Numbered from the stretch's first letter, positions 20,887 to 33,084 are shown. The stretch is 64,000 bases of DNA from Paraescarpia echinospica (GCA_020002185.1 CM034542.1:57437773-57501772); one strand, 5' to 3'. Numbers and translations are program-made. The notes: a model not told the origin generated them from the letters alone.

Positions 20887-20947
20887 GTGCATGTGGAGAG
20901 AAGGTGTACCTGTCCAGTTGGAAGGGCTGGTGACAGGTGTGAAATAG
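20887..20947 (+). CDS. EGF-like half-domain exon
   Basis: A 61-bp exon between CTTCAG and GTAAGT. The frame ending in phase 1 reads VHVERRCTCPVGRAGDRCEI, the C-x-C....G..G..C ending of an EGF-like domain. That ending often precedes a laminin G domain, and the phase would fit the laminin-G exon, although that exon lies upstream here. The phase-0 start does not match the phase-1 end of the preceding exon, so the link is weak. Confidence 0.4.
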
Positions 20948-20995
20948 GTAAGTCACTCTGCGTTTTACGTCACTTCACAATGTTTAGTTGAGAAT

Positions 20996-21228
20996 TGAGA
21001 AGGAGAAGAGGTAGACCATCAGTAAAATGTAAAGGTAAGTTCTTATACAGCGCAGTATCCAGCCCTTAGGACTGCTCAAAGCACTTTACACTTTCTCTCT
21101 GGCAGACCTGTTTAAATGAAATCTCAATCGAGAGAACCCGGTTTCGAGTCCTTTGCTGTCGCATCGAACATTGAGCAAATTCTTTCACTCTTTGTTGCTA
21201 CGGTTCACTCAGCTCTATAGTTGAAATG
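20996..21228 (+). mobile_element. Dispersed SINE-like repeat, copy 4
   Basis: Near-full-length, closely matching copy 2 (18075-18310). Starts GAGAAGGAGAAGAGGTAGAC and includes AAAGGTAAGTTCTTATACAG. Confidence 0.8.
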
Positions 21229-21411
21229 AAACAACCAAATGTCAACCATTAGAAGAGTTGACATAGTTCCGCTATACACAAGCAAGAAATATGTATTTGA
21301 TTGAATCATTCTAGTGTCATCAGCATATAGTAGAACACATTCTCTACATCATCATCACTAAGGTTGTTGTAAATTTAACCAGCTGCCATGTCAAGTCCGT
21401 TATAATTGTGA

Positions 21412-21705
21412 CTAACAGTGTTCAAAATGATTCAGGTAAATAGCAAATAACAAAGGACACAAGTTTTCTCCTTGCCATACTTGATATACATCACATGAGA
21501 AGACGGCTGACACAGCCTGGCCCTGATTTATACATGATTTAGCATTTTTGTATATGTTGTATACAACTTTCAACACAATACCATTAATACCGCATGAAAT
21601 TATCTTACACCACAGGGAGGACCGGTCTACTAAATCAAATGCTTTCTTATAATCGATGAAGGCACAATAAAGCCTTTTGTGTCGAGACAAATACAATTCA
21701 ACCAA
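21412..21705 (-). mobile_element. LINE reverse-transcriptase palm fragment
   Basis: Minus-strand reading includes CAFIDYKKAFDLVDRSSLW (palm motif A with the first catalytic aspartate) and VWQGENLCPLLFAIYLN (motif B region). Where RQGE is expected it reads WQGE, and there is no downstream Y/FADD. 5' and 3' truncated. Confidence 0.8.
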
Positions 21706-21709
21706 TACC

Positions 21710-22560
21710 CCTATTTGAACACTGTCTGTTCTTCACCTATTACATTCGTTTTGTTTAGGTATGTGGTCAGTCTGGTGTTCTGAACAATCACTAAGGATTA
21801 ATGAACACTCATGCAGAATGTTACCCACTTGGCAGGTTTAATTGATCTATTCAGCAATGAGGACACTGCTTAGGCCTAACACTGGACACTGTCACTCACA
21901 GTGTTGTGTATTCTATTAGATGGTGCATTGAGCTAATCTACTTGACCATGAATCAGTGGTAGATCTGGTTGTGTATTTCACCCAACTGTGGAGCTAAGAT
22001 TCTCTGCCTGTTATTGTTTGATGGAAACTGTGACTAATGTGTAATTGGTCACTGGCAGTAGCTTGTGTCAACAGACAACATTAAACCACTAGACCCCTGT
22101 TAAACTGGACAGTTGCCTGTAGGTTTTAAACTGTGTCAAACAGTGAGTCTACCTTTTCCTCTCAAATAAACTGTCCTCTAAGTTTTACACATGAAGACAT
22201 AATCTGGCATAACTTGATAAGTCTTTGTAGCAGCACATTTGTACTTCCAGTGTATCATTGCAACATAACATACATATTACATACTGTGTGCCACATTTGA
22301 ATGTTGTGCATGTAATATTTCCATGCAATCCATTTGCATATATAATGTAAAACTTCAACAGCCGTTTTCTTTATTTTCACTTTTTGATCCCTACCATGTT
22401 CAATGCTCCATAACTTTGCAAACTTTTGTAGCAGTCATATTTTTTGAAACCGTGTAACGCACCCTACCAAACCTTTACAAGGATGTAAGAAAACAATGTT
22501 ACAATTTTTCCAACTTATCACTCATTTGGTCAGCCAGGGCCACATATCGACGTATTAGTC
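21710..22560. other. Unassigned AT-rich sequence
   Basis: No coding frame, RNA gene or tandem repeat recognised. Confidence 0.5.
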
Positions 22561-22564
22561 CAAA

Positions 22565-23000
22565 GGACTTCAGGGCCTCTTGGCCCATTTTTTATTTCAT
22601 ACTTTGCATCCAACTATTGATGTAATTAATGCACCGTTCCATAGACTCGCGATTGCTGTGCATAGAATCGGAGTTAAAACCACAGTACACCTGATGGTCA
22701 TCAGCATACACATGCCCCAGCTTACCGTGCTAATCAATGATATGAAAAACAGGGCAAGAATACTCTGCGAATTCCATAGGACCGAGGTATGATCCTTGTG
22801 GTACTCCTTGATCAAGTTTAAACTGGTCAGACACCGTACCATCCATAATAATTCGTTGCGACCTTGACTGAAGATATGATGAAAAACAATTTAGAGCTGT
22901 GCCTGATACACCAAAAGAACAATTAATAATATTCAACAAAATCTCATGATCCACAGTATCAAAAGCCGACGACACATTAATTAAAACTAGTTGTATGACC
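22565..23000 (-). mobile_element. CR1/L2-like LINE reverse-transcriptase fragment
   Basis: Minus-strand reading from 22990: SAFDTVDHEILLN (motif A), VSGTALNCFSSYLQSRSQ, KLDQGVPQGSYLGP (motif B). After a frame break it continues with VYADDHQVYCGFNSDSM (catalytic YADD at 22697-22708) and ERCINYI. The N gap at 23001 cuts it off, and at least one frameshift or stop separates palm motifs B and C. Confidence 0.85.
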
Positions 23001-24000
23001 NNNNNNNNNNNNNNNNNNNNNNNNNNNNNNNNNNNNNNNNNNNNNNNNNNNNNNNNNNNNNNNNNNNNNNNNNNNNNNNNNNNNNNNNNNNNNNNNNNNN
23101 NNNNNNNNNNNNNNNNNNNNNNNNNNNNNNNNNNNNNNNNNNNNNNNNNNNNNNNNNNNNNNNNNNNNNNNNNNNNNNNNNNNNNNNNNNNNNNNNNNNN
23201 NNNNNNNNNNNNNNNNNNNNNNNNNNNNNNNNNNNNNNNNNNNNNNNNNNNNNNNNNNNNNNNNNNNNNNNNNNNNNNNNNNNNNNNNNNNNNNNNNNNN
23301 NNNNNNNNNNNNNNNNNNNNNNNNNNNNNNNNNNNNNNNNNNNNNNNNNNNNNNNNNNNNNNNNNNNNNNNNNNNNNNNNNNNNNNNNNNNNNNNNNNNN
23401 NNNNNNNNNNNNNNNNNNNNNNNNNNNNNNNNNNNNNNNNNNNNNNNNNNNNNNNNNNNNNNNNNNNNNNNNNNNNNNNNNNNNNNNNNNNNNNNNNNNN
23501 NNNNNNNNNNNNNNNNNNNNNNNNNNNNNNNNNNNNNNNNNNNNNNNNNNNNNNNNNNNNNNNNNNNNNNNNNNNNNNNNNNNNNNNNNNNNNNNNNNNN
23601 NNNNNNNNNNNNNNNNNNNNNNNNNNNNNNNNNNNNNNNNNNNNNNNNNNNNNNNNNNNNNNNNNNNNNNNNNNNNNNNNNNNNNNNNNNNNNNNNNNNN
23701 NNNNNNNNNNNNNNNNNNNNNNNNNNNNNNNNNNNNNNNNNNNNNNNNNNNNNNNNNNNNNNNNNNNNNNNNNNNNNNNNNNNNNNNNNNNNNNNNNNNN
23801 NNNNNNNNNNNNNNNNNNNNNNNNNNNNNNNNNNNNNNNNNNNNNNNNNNNNNNNNNNNNNNNNNNNNNNNNNNNNNNNNNNNNNNNNNNNNNNNNNNNN
23901 NNNNNNNNNNNNNNNNNNNNNNNNNNNNNNNNNNNNNNNNNNNNNNNNNNNNNNNNNNNNNNNNNNNNNNNNNNNNNNNNNNNNNNNNNNNNNNNNNNNN
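23001..24000. other. Assembly gap (1,000 N)
   Basis: Exactly 1,000 undetermined bases, a conventional scaffold gap size. The LINE pieces on its two sides are on opposite strands. Confidence 0.99.
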
Positions 24001-24437
24001 CTGTCGACCACGAGGTCGCAGTTAGAATCAGCAAAGCAGCGGGTGCAATGGAACGACTGTCAAAAGCTCTGTGGCGCAGACGTTCCATCTCGCGGGGTAC
24101 CAAGCTAAAGATCTTCAATGCTCTCGTCATTTCCGTCCTTCTATATGCCTCTGAGACCTGGCAACTGACCATTGAACAAGCCAAGAAAATCAATGCTCTC
24201 GTCATTTCCGTCCTTCTATATGCCTCTGAGACCTGGCAACTGACCATTGAACAAGCCAAGAAAATCGATGCTTTCGCCATGAAGAGCCTCCGACGCCTCG
24301 ATAACATAAAGTGGTTCAATTACATCAGCAATAACACGATCATGGAACGTACCGGTCAGAAGCATGATTCAATACACATCACCCAGCAACACTTTCTATG
24401 GTTCGACCACCTGCAACGTATGCGATATACTCAGTAG
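24001..24437 (+). mobile_element. LINE reverse-transcriptase 3' fragment with internal duplication
   Basis: Plus-strand reading from the gap edge: RISKAAGAMERLSKALWRRR, FNALVISVLLYASETWQLT, AFAMKSLRRLDNIKWFNYIS, HFLWFDHLQRM. This is the post-palm region typical of craft-type LINE endonuclease/reverse transcriptases. A 75-bp segment (25 codons) is tandemly duplicated at 24117-24266. It ends with a stop at 24435-24437. Confidence 0.78.
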
Positions 24438-24611
24438 TTTCATCATGTTTCCCCAATTATGTGAATACACACGCGCACGCGCACACATACATATATACAG
24501 CTGTATATACAAAAAACGAAACGAATACAGACAGTGTTAATTAAAATATCTAAAATGTGAATTTGATTGTGTTTAATTGTTCTGCTGTGGAAGTTGTGCC
24601 ATTTAAAAGGA

Positions 24612-24765
24612 AAGGTAAGTTCTTGTATAGCGTGGTATCGAGTCTTTAGGACTGCTCGAAATGTTTTTCGAGGAGTTTTACCCCCTGTAGATCTGTTCAA
24701 TCGAACATCATCTCGATTTTTCTGGGAAGCATTCAGCCCCGTTGCAATTTCTTCACAAAAACTAT
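24612..24765 (+). mobile_element. Dispersed SINE-like repeat, copy 5 (diverged)
   Basis: GGAAAGGTAAGTTCTTGTAT, then GGACTGCTCGAAATG, GTTCAATCGAACATCATCTC and TCTGGGAAGCATTCAGCC in the standard order. Confidence 0.72.
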
Positions 24766-24779
24766 GTTCGTACATCAAT

Positions 24780-25960
24780 ATCTCTCAATTTCTGAGATTT
24801 TTTGTATATTCTGTAATAATTTCATTTAATATTTATTGAATGTTGGTTGAAACATATTATAGAGCAAACAAATCAAAACAAGTCACTAGTTAAAATCAAG
24901 TCATGCGTGCAATTCACGAAGATGGTAATTGTATGTAATGGCATAATAAAACGAAAAAACATGTTTGGAAAGGAGTAAATATGAAGTTGTAATCTTACAA
25001 ATAATAATTTTGGTGGGCATATAATCCGATAGTGTTTTGGGCCGGTTGTCATGTACGACCCCGCTATAAATCTGTAACAATATATTATGTAACCCTGGCG
25101 GAATTGTTTCGTGCAAGCGGTTGCATAGGCTATTGTCATGTCAGCCGCCAGACGCAGGTAGGGTAGCTCGAGCCACACCCAGTCGGAGTTTGCTAGGGAT
25201 CATGGACGTGTCCACAAAGATATACGTATAGTTCTCTCGGCTACATAATTTCGAGTATCAATATATATGGCCTGGTGAGTTATTTTGTCATGTTTACATG
25301 TTATAATAGTGATATTATTAGAATAATGCATACCTTGTAAATTGTCTCTTGTAATTGCCCCATTACTGTCACTTCGGGCAAGCCTGCTATAGTATGACGT
25401 CATAGCAGTATTGTGTCGTTGAATGTGAAATTGTGTTTACAGACGACTTACATATCTAGCAAGCATTTTAACTAATTATTGTGATGCATAGATATGTCGT
25501 GTGCATACGTTTGACTTTGGATAACGTGATGGTTACTAGATATAAGTACTTAGCTAAAACAAGTTTCTCCGGCTCGTTGTCTGTACAAGTTCAGATAAGT
25601 ATCTATAGGGTGGCTGATTAATTATATGCGGTTTAACACGTATAATATTAGAACAGCCGACACAACTTAGTAATGTAGCGTTGGTTGCTTGACTACAGTG
25701 TTGCGATTTTGTAGTCGCAACCAGCACGCTGTCTCTGTCTCCCTGTCCATATCTGTCTCTATAAAAATTATTTCTGTTTTTCTCCCCGTCTCCCCTTCTC
25801 TGGCAAACTCTCCCTCTCTCCTCTAAACTCTATACCCTCCATCCTCTGTGTTTGTTTGTTAGAATGTATGTCTATAAGTTTGAGAAAGTACGTCAGGCAG
25901 CCTGTCTGTCTGCTTGCCTGCGCCTGTCTGTCTGCTTGCCTGCGCCTGTCAGTCTGTCTG
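24780..25960. other. Unassigned sequence
   Basis: No supported gene. Short minus-strand frames at 24873-25403 overlap one another without a domain. 25740-25960 is pyrimidine-rich (CTGTCTGTCTGC repeats). Confidence 0.45.
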
Positions 25961-25971
25961 TCTTGACAGTT

Positions 25972-26066
25972 TGCCCGCCCGACCGCCCGCCCGCCCGCCC
26001 GACCGCCCGCCCGACCGCCCGCCCGCCCGACCGCCCGCCCGCCCGCCCGCCCGACCGCCCGCCCGA
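25972..26066. repeat. GC-rich GCCC/GACC minisatellite
   Basis: Tandem GCCCGCCCGACC-type units. It sits directly before the 44-bp array. Confidence 0.9.
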
Positions 26067-26283
26067 TAGGCATATTGAGAGGTACTCACCGTATGTTAGT
26101 GAGTTAGTGATAGGCATATTGAGAGGTACTCACTGTATGTTAGTGTGTTAGTGATAGGCATATTGAGAGGTACTCACCGTATGTTAGTGTGTTAGTGATA
26201 GGCATATTGAGAGGTACTCACCGTATGTTAGTGTGTTAGTGATAGGCATATTGAGAGGTATTCACCGTATGTTAGTGTGTTAG
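26065..26283 (+). repeat. 44-bp tandem array upstream of LINE ORF1 (5 copies)
   Basis: The unit starts GATAGGCATATTGAGAGGTA and ends GTTAGTGTGTTAGT. The array ends a few bases before the LINE 5' segment. The same arrangement, with about 18 units, precedes the second ORF1 copy. Confidence 0.92.
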
Positions 26284-27785
26284 TTTATTTTGTTTAATTA
26301 CTCGGTTATAAACGTCAGGTTTGTGCAAATACTGGGTTCAATCACTCTAGGATACCAGGGTGAACAGTACTATGCCGAAAAAAATCCAAGAAAAAGCCCA
26401 GTGAAGAGAAGTGAATGCCACGATCAGGTGAGCGATGAAAACGTGGCCGCGAGTGCTAATCAACATGGCGGCGGCGTTAAAATACACGAACTATACAAAA
26501 TTATCCAAAGTGACGTGGTAGTTCAATTGAGCGATATACGCCGACAATGTGATGCAATGGCAGAAAGAGTGGACCCTATTGAAGCGTCCTGTGAATTCAA
26601 TGCTGCCTCGATTAAAGAGAACAGGGACAAAATTGACGAGTTACAGAAGTCGTATAAATAAAAAACGAAACGAGAAATGGAATCGAGGGCGAGAATGACT
26701 ATGTATGAGGAGATAATTAACTCAATGGAAAGAAGAAGTCGTGAGTGGGGTATTAGAGTATTTGGTGTCGAGGAATCCAAAGGTGAGGATGTCAAGAAAA
26801 CCCTAGCCAATGATGTACTCCTCAAACACAACCTTGGTGGCATCGTCACACTTGAACAAGCTATGGAGAGTGTTGAACACTGCCACAGACTCGGTCCTAT
26901 CTCCAAAAACAGTTTTACTGGCAGACCCATCATTGCGTCAAATGTTACAAGGCCACTTAGAAACGCAATCCTATTGTCCGCCAAGACTCACGTAAACAGA
27001 ACGACCGCGGGTGCTGGAGTGTACGTACTAGAAGATATGACGAAGGCGGACTACGAAACAAAGAAACGTGCACGTGCGCAGATGCAACGAGCCTTTCCAG
27101 AGGGGAAGCGTGCGGTGTTCCGCAGAGGCAAGTTGATAATAGACGGCGTCGTTGTGCCTGTGGACTAGTCACATATAGGTGACAGACACCTGTGCTGGCG
27201 CACGACATTATAACAATCAGTTAAGTCTTGAGCGCCTCGACTGTCGACATGCTCTGACTGTGGTGGTCATCTGACTTTTTGTTTGTGTATTTGTTACTCC
27301 AACTATTGTGACATTGTTTTCGATGAAAGGTCCCATGATTGTTCTGCATGTGGTGCATTCAGGGTTACTGGTATGTATTCTAGCAAAGCTGAGAGAATGT
27401 ATTTTAACTAATATGACAAAAAACAACAGTAATGGGTAAAAATAAGGAAATAGCGAATTTGTTACCATTTCGCACGTTGACCAATCTCCAGTTAACTACG
27501 GGATGCCAACTCCCAAGAACCACATTTTCTGAACTCTTAAAAACACATAACTTACAGCATTGCCTTAATAAAGAATTATCTGAAGAAGTGACACAATCAC
27601 TAAACTGCAAATATTATGATTTGGCCGAATTAAACGAGTCAATACACAACTGATGGACTAATAACTGTTATCCATATCAACTTACAAAGCTCTTTCAAAA
27701 ACTATAATCTACTCAAAGCACATATTGACTCTATAAATGTAAAATTTGATGTAATTGCGATCACTGAGGCAGGGATGAATAACCA
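26284..27785 (+). mobile_element. L1-like LINE, copy 1 (ORF1 and start of ORF2)
   Basis: The open frame 26290-26661 and the frame 26677-27168 are in the same phase, separated by TAA at 26659. Together they read as a LINE ORF1: a charged start, a coiled-coil-like stretch (VVVQLSDIRRQCDAMAERVD), then SREWGIRVFGVEESKGEDVK, EQAMESVEHCHRLGP, RPIIASNVTRPLRNAILLSA, and a basic C-terminus KRAVFRRGKLIIDG, the RRM-like plus CTD layout of L1-type RNA-binding ORF1 proteins. From about 27400 a second reading begins, and IHINLQSSFKNYN...FDVIAITEAGMN (27665-27780) is the start of an AP-type endonuclease. The element then breaks off into the next 44-bp array. Confidence 0.78.
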
Positions 27786-28565
27786 TATTGAGAGGTACTC
27801 ACCATATGTTAGTGTGTTAGTGATAGGCATATTGAGAGGTACTCACCGTATGTTAGTGTGTTAGTGATAGGCATATTGAGAGGTACTCACCATATGTTAG
27901 TGTGTTAGTGATAGGCATATTGAGAGGTACTCACCGTATGTTAGTGATAGGCATATTGAGAAGTACTCACTGTATGTTAGTGTGTTAGTGATAGGCATAT
28001 TGAGAGGTAATCACCGTATGTTAGTGTGTTAGTGATAGGCCTATTGAGAGGTATTCACCGTATGTTAGTGTGTTAGTGATAGGCATATTGAGTGGTACTC
28101 ACCGTATGTTAGTGTGTTAATGATAGGCATATTGAGAGGTACTCACCGTATGTTATTGTGTTGGTGATAGGCATATTGAGAGGTACTCACCGTATGTTAG
28201 TGTGTTAGTGATAGGCATATTGAGAGGTACTCACCGTATGTTAGTGTGTTAGTGATAGGCATATTGAGAGGTACTCACCGTATGTTAGTGTGTTAGTGAT
28301 AGGCATATTGAGAGGTACTCACCGTCACCGTATGTTAGTGTGTTAGTGATAGGCATATTGAGAGGTACTCACCGTATGTTAGTGTGTTAGTGATAGGCAT
28401 ATTGAGAGGTACTCACTGTATGTTAGTGTGTTAGTGATAGGCATATTGAGAGGTACTCACCGTAGTTAGTGTGTTAGTGATAGGCATATTGAGAAGTACT
28501 CACCGTATGTTAGTGTGTTAGTGATAGGCATATTGAGAGGTATTCACCGTATGTTAGTGTGTTAG
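27786..28565 (+). repeat. 44-bp tandem array, about 18 copies
   Basis: Same unit as 26065-26283, with a few short or variant units (for example a partial duplication CACCGTCACCG at 28320 and a shortened unit near 27940). It lies exactly between LINE copy 1 and LINE copy 2. Confidence 0.92.
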
Positions 28566-29595
28566 TTTATTTTGTTTAATTACTCGGTTATAAACGTCAG
28601 GTTTGTGCAAATACTGGGTTCAATCACTCTAGGATACCAGGGTGAACAGTACTATGCCGAAAAAAATCCAAGAAAAAGCCCAGTGAAGAGAAGTGAATGC
28701 CACGATCAGGTGAGCGATGAAAACGTGGCCGCGAGTGCTAATCAACATGGCGGCGGCGTTAAAATACACGAACTATACAAAATTATCCAAAGTGACGTGG
28801 TAGTTCAATTGAGCGATATACGCCGACAATGTGATGCAATGGCAGAAAGAGTGGACCCTATTGAAGCGTCCTGTGAATTCACGATGCTGCCTCGATTAAA
28901 GTGAGAGTTCACAGCCGGACAAAATTGAAGCGAGTTACAGGGACAAAATTGACGAGTTACAGAAGTCGTATAAATAAAAAACGAAACGAGAAATGGAATC
29001 GAGGGCGAGAATGACTATTTATGAGGAGATAATTAACTCAATGGAAAGAAGAAGTCGTGAGTGGGGTATTAGAGTATTTGGTGTCGAGGAATCCAAAGGT
29101 GAGGATGTCAAGAAAACCCTAGCCAATGATGTACTCCTCAAACACAACCTTGGTGGCATCGTCACACTTGAACAAGCTATGGAGAGTGTTGAACACTGCC
29201 ACAGACTCGGTCCTATCTCCAGCAACAGTTCTACAGGCAGACCCATCATCGCGTCAATTGTTACGAGGCTACTTAGAAACGCGATCCTATTGTCCGCCAA
29301 GACCCACGTAAACAGAACGACCGCGGGTGCTGGAGTGTACATACTAGAAGATATGACGAAGGCGGACTACGAAACAAAGAAACGTGCACGTGCGCAGATG
29401 CAACGAGCCTTTCTAGAGGGGAAGCGTGCGGTGTTCCGCAGAGGCAAGCTGATAATAGACGGCGTCGTTGTGCCTGTGGACTAGTCACATATAGGTGACA
29501 GACACCTGTGCTGGCGCACTACATTATAACAATCAATTAAGTCTTGAGCGCCTCGACTGTCGACATGCCCTGACTTTTTGTTTGTGTATTTGTTT
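28566..29595 (+). mobile_element. L1-like LINE, copy 2 (ORF1 only)
   Basis: Near-identical to 26284-27290 (offset 2,282-2,316 bp). ORF1 is broken at about 28880-28960 by an insertion/duplication around GGACAAAATTGA, and it shares the TAA before the downstream frame 28993-29484. Similarity ends near 29590, before ORF2. The shared stop shows it predates the duplication. Confidence 0.78.
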
Positions 29596-29610
29596 GTTAA
29601 GAAAATGCAA

Positions 29611-29738
29611 CAAAAAGTAAACATTTGGGATTACACGCACGCACACACACACATATATATATGTGTGTGTGTGTGTGCGTGTGTGTGTGCGTGCGTGTGT
29701 CCGTGCGTGCGTGCGTGTAATCCAAATGTTTACTTTTG
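29611..29738. repeat. Hairpin-forming element with CA/TG core
   Basis: CAAAAAGTAAACATTTGGGA...TTACACGCACGCAC on the left mirrors GTGCGTGCGTGTAATCC...AAATGTTTACTTTTG on the right, with alternating CA, TA and TG runs at the centre. It is likely a small palindromic MITE or a folded microsatellite. Confidence 0.75.
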
Positions 29739-29739
29739 A

Positions 29740-32140
29740 TTGTATTTTCTTATTTAATACTTGTATTTTAATATTGTATTTACTGATGTGATGCATTTTT
29801 ACTTGATTTTATTTGTGAATACCTCCGATTCTACAGATTCGCGATGTCTAAATCAATTACTTTGGCTTGATTTGATTTAATTGATATGCACTCCTGATAG
29901 GGCCAACAAATGCGCACCTGTCTGAGGCGAGAGTTGAGAGATCACCATCGCTACTGTTAGTGAGCATCTAGACACGAGAGTCGTCATCAGTCTGGCATTC
30001 AGTGCTGTGCATACACTTATGTGCTTACCAAGTTACGTTTTCCTACACCAGCACGTTTTGGTCATTCTGTGTTGTGAGGTAAACGTGCCTATTCGAGAAA
30101 CCCTCACAGTGTTATCCATTCCCGGATAATGCACGGAAGACGGGCAAAGCCATTGTCTTCTCATATCTAAGGTTTTACCCATTGGCTGTGCTTGGATATT
30201 AATGCCTGGAGAGAAGAACATGTGTCTGTGTGATGCTAAGACCGAGTGCCAGTTTCTTCGTGATTATTGTAGTCAAACCACAAATTGCTATTGCGTGTGG
30301 TTGGCCCTGTCGCACACACGATTGTCAGCTTTGAAGAATCATTGTTCTCAATATCTTGCTCTGTTATGTAGTCTGACAAATCAGCTTTTGTTTTGTCATG
30401 TTTTTAAAGCATGCAATTGCATCGTGGTGATATGCAGGACGTTTGTTATTCGTTAACCGGTAGTGAATTGAATCATGTCATTCCGCCGTCTCTCTGGCGT
30501 GGCACGTTTGAGTGAATCAACCTTGTAGGTGCCAAACACAAGAACACAATTTCACCATAGCGTTTCGTTAGAGACAGCTGTCTGCCATTAAAGCGCTCAC
30601 TGAGATCCTTGACGAAACACTGATTAGCCCTGAGTGAACCTTCCTTGCTCAAGCAACAACATAATGATACAGTTAATAAAAAATTCAAAAAATATCTCTT
30701 GTTGCCATACTGATTAACAAATGGTGGATATTTCCCGTGTCTGTGTCTGTGTGTCTCTGTGTGCGCGCTTGTGTGTGTGTGTGTTTGTGTGTTTGTATGT
30801 TTGTTTGCTAGCTTTTGTTTGTGCGCATGTCTGTGTTGACACGATTATCACAATTTGCTGGTATGACCAATAACCGTATTACGATTATAACTGGAAAACC
30901 TTGTTTAATATTTTTACAGTATAACGTCAATTCAATTATCACAGTGTGTGTTTTAATGAAACGTCATATTCTGGCATTGAATAGTCGATTACCTATTCAA
31001 GTTAATACTATCTATTTTAAATGCGCCATATATGCATTTCATAGAATTGATGTTCCAGCAGAATCTATTCACAGCAACAAAGTCTGATCAGTTTTACAGT
31101 GAAAATCATGTTAGGTTTTACAGTCAGTCAAAATGCAAGGTCTTTGTAATGAGGAATACATTCAGGAACAAGCCATAAATCTCTACAAGTGCTGAAATTT
31201 GTTGTGACATGATGGATATTAATAATAAGGTGTTGACGTCACACATGTACACGATTAATAATATTACTATTACAACAATAGTCGTTGCCACAAAGCATTC
31301 CGTAAGACAGAACAGCCTGCAAAAACCTTATGTGAACCGCATCGCATGACAAACATCAGACGAAAACATCAACATAATTTGTCATCCTATTTGAACATTA
31401 TGCATTGCCGGAAGTATTATTCATTTAGCTACATAGACGGGTACTCCGTACTCTGATCCGATAATCTATAATGGTGTCCGTGGGTTTTATTCAGGTTTCA
31501 GAAACGATCATGTCAGAAATGATCGTGCTGTTTCGAAAGTTGAACTGACAACGGTGTCCGTCAAACGTCCACAGCCACTAGCTCAAGAGCCAAAACAGAG
31601 TAACCAATCGGCACTTTTCGAACGTGTCTATGCCAACGAAGACCAGTAACCAGCGGTGCTTTGTTGAACGCTTAAGTGACATTATATGTTTTAGTACGCG
31701 AATTACCCTGAGGTTTCTGGATTGTTTTCTTTTCAAATAGAGGTCATAAACGAACACAAAAAACGTTGTAGTCGGGTAATAATATAATAGTGTTATACGA
31801 ATACTTTGTGTGGCCTGTTTGAGCAAACTGAATGCTTTCAACAGTGCCAGTCCAGGGGCACCCGCAATATAATTTTTATCAGGGCCTCCCACAAAATGCT
31901 TTTGAGGTGATTTCGTTGGGGTCGAAACGTTTTTAGGCGTAAATTGAGAGCTTCAATATCGTGCAAATTGGTGTTCTAAATGGGCAAAAGTCATATTTTT
32001 CCGTGACGTCCCTATTGTAGAAGGTAGGATGGAGTGAGAACTGTTATGATACGATACTCGGCTATTCACTACCCAAGGGCTCTCCGCCCTAAATCCGGCG
32101 TAGGCTTTGAACACCTGCCTGTTGGCAGTATGTTTATGTG
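29740..32140. other. Unassigned sequence
   Basis: No supported gene. An open frame at 30202-30456 (84 codons, cysteine-containing) has no recognised family. TG-rich microsatellite at 30735-30805. The rest is AT-rich and featureless to inspection. Confidence 0.4.
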
Positions 32141-32145
32141 CCAAT

Positions 32146-32360
<215 letters not shown>

Positions 32361-32490
32361 ACTCAGCAGGTTGCACCAGGACTTGATTACGATGAGGAAA
32401 ACAAGCGAACAAAGACGTGAAACTTGTATGATGAAACAGCGGAGGTAAAAAGAGTGCGCTATTGTCGAAAGACTTCCGAAAGACAGCGTA

Positions 32491-32528
32491 TCGAGACATC
32501 GTGGACCAATTGGTCCACGATGTCTCGA
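32491..32528. repeat. Perfect 38-bp palindrome
   Basis: Two exact 19-bp arms with no loop, starting TCGAGACATCGTGGACC; the centre is CCAATTGG. A further CTTCCG (32473) and CGGAAG (32533) lie symmetrically outside, so the original palindrome may have been longer. Confidence 0.92.
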
Positions 32529-32529
32529 G

Positions 32530-33084
32530 AAACGGAAGACCGCCTATACAAACGTTTAGTTACATGTAGGTCTAAGTCGAACTCGACAGTTGCTACTGTA
32601 GATCATGTGGACTATTGTCATGTCCACTATTGTAGATCATGTGGACTATGGTCATGTCCAGTATTGCTGTGTAAATTTAAAGTGTGAAGTGTTCACTTGA
32701 AACTGCTGTTCAGCCCGGTACAATTCCCGGTACCTATAATGGACCAACGGTTACCTGTACATTTACTATAATTATATTAATACGTTAAAGATGGGGTTTT
32801 CTAAGTGCATCTCCTACACGCGACGATGTCCGCTCACCTCTTTCTGTGTTCATTCGCTTCCTTGGGTCATCGACCTCTCAGCTACCAATGTGGGTTTGTA
32901 TTTCAGAAAACGCGACGGTTATTATTTATTGTGTTATTTACTTACATATTGTTATATGATCTGCTTTTGCAGAGGGATATTCTTCTACCTGGGAGATTAA
33001 GTGGTGATCTTCAGATGGCGCCACCGTAGGGGTGATAAAGGATTCCCTTCACTTGCTGCTGCGTGGGCGGATATGAGCTAGTAT
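32530..33084. other. Unassigned sequence
   Basis: A short direct repeat, GATCATGTGGACTATTGTCA, occurs twice near 32600-32655. No gene is supported; frames at 32791-33029 overlap without a domain. Confidence 0.45.

Noticed and set aside
22977..24437. Long frames across 23001-24000
   Set aside because: Unknown bases were read as codons; the real content is LINE sequence on opposite strands on the two sides of the gap.
30202..30456. Cysteine-containing 84-codon frame
   Set aside because: Cysteine spacing shows no known pattern and nothing around it supports a gene.
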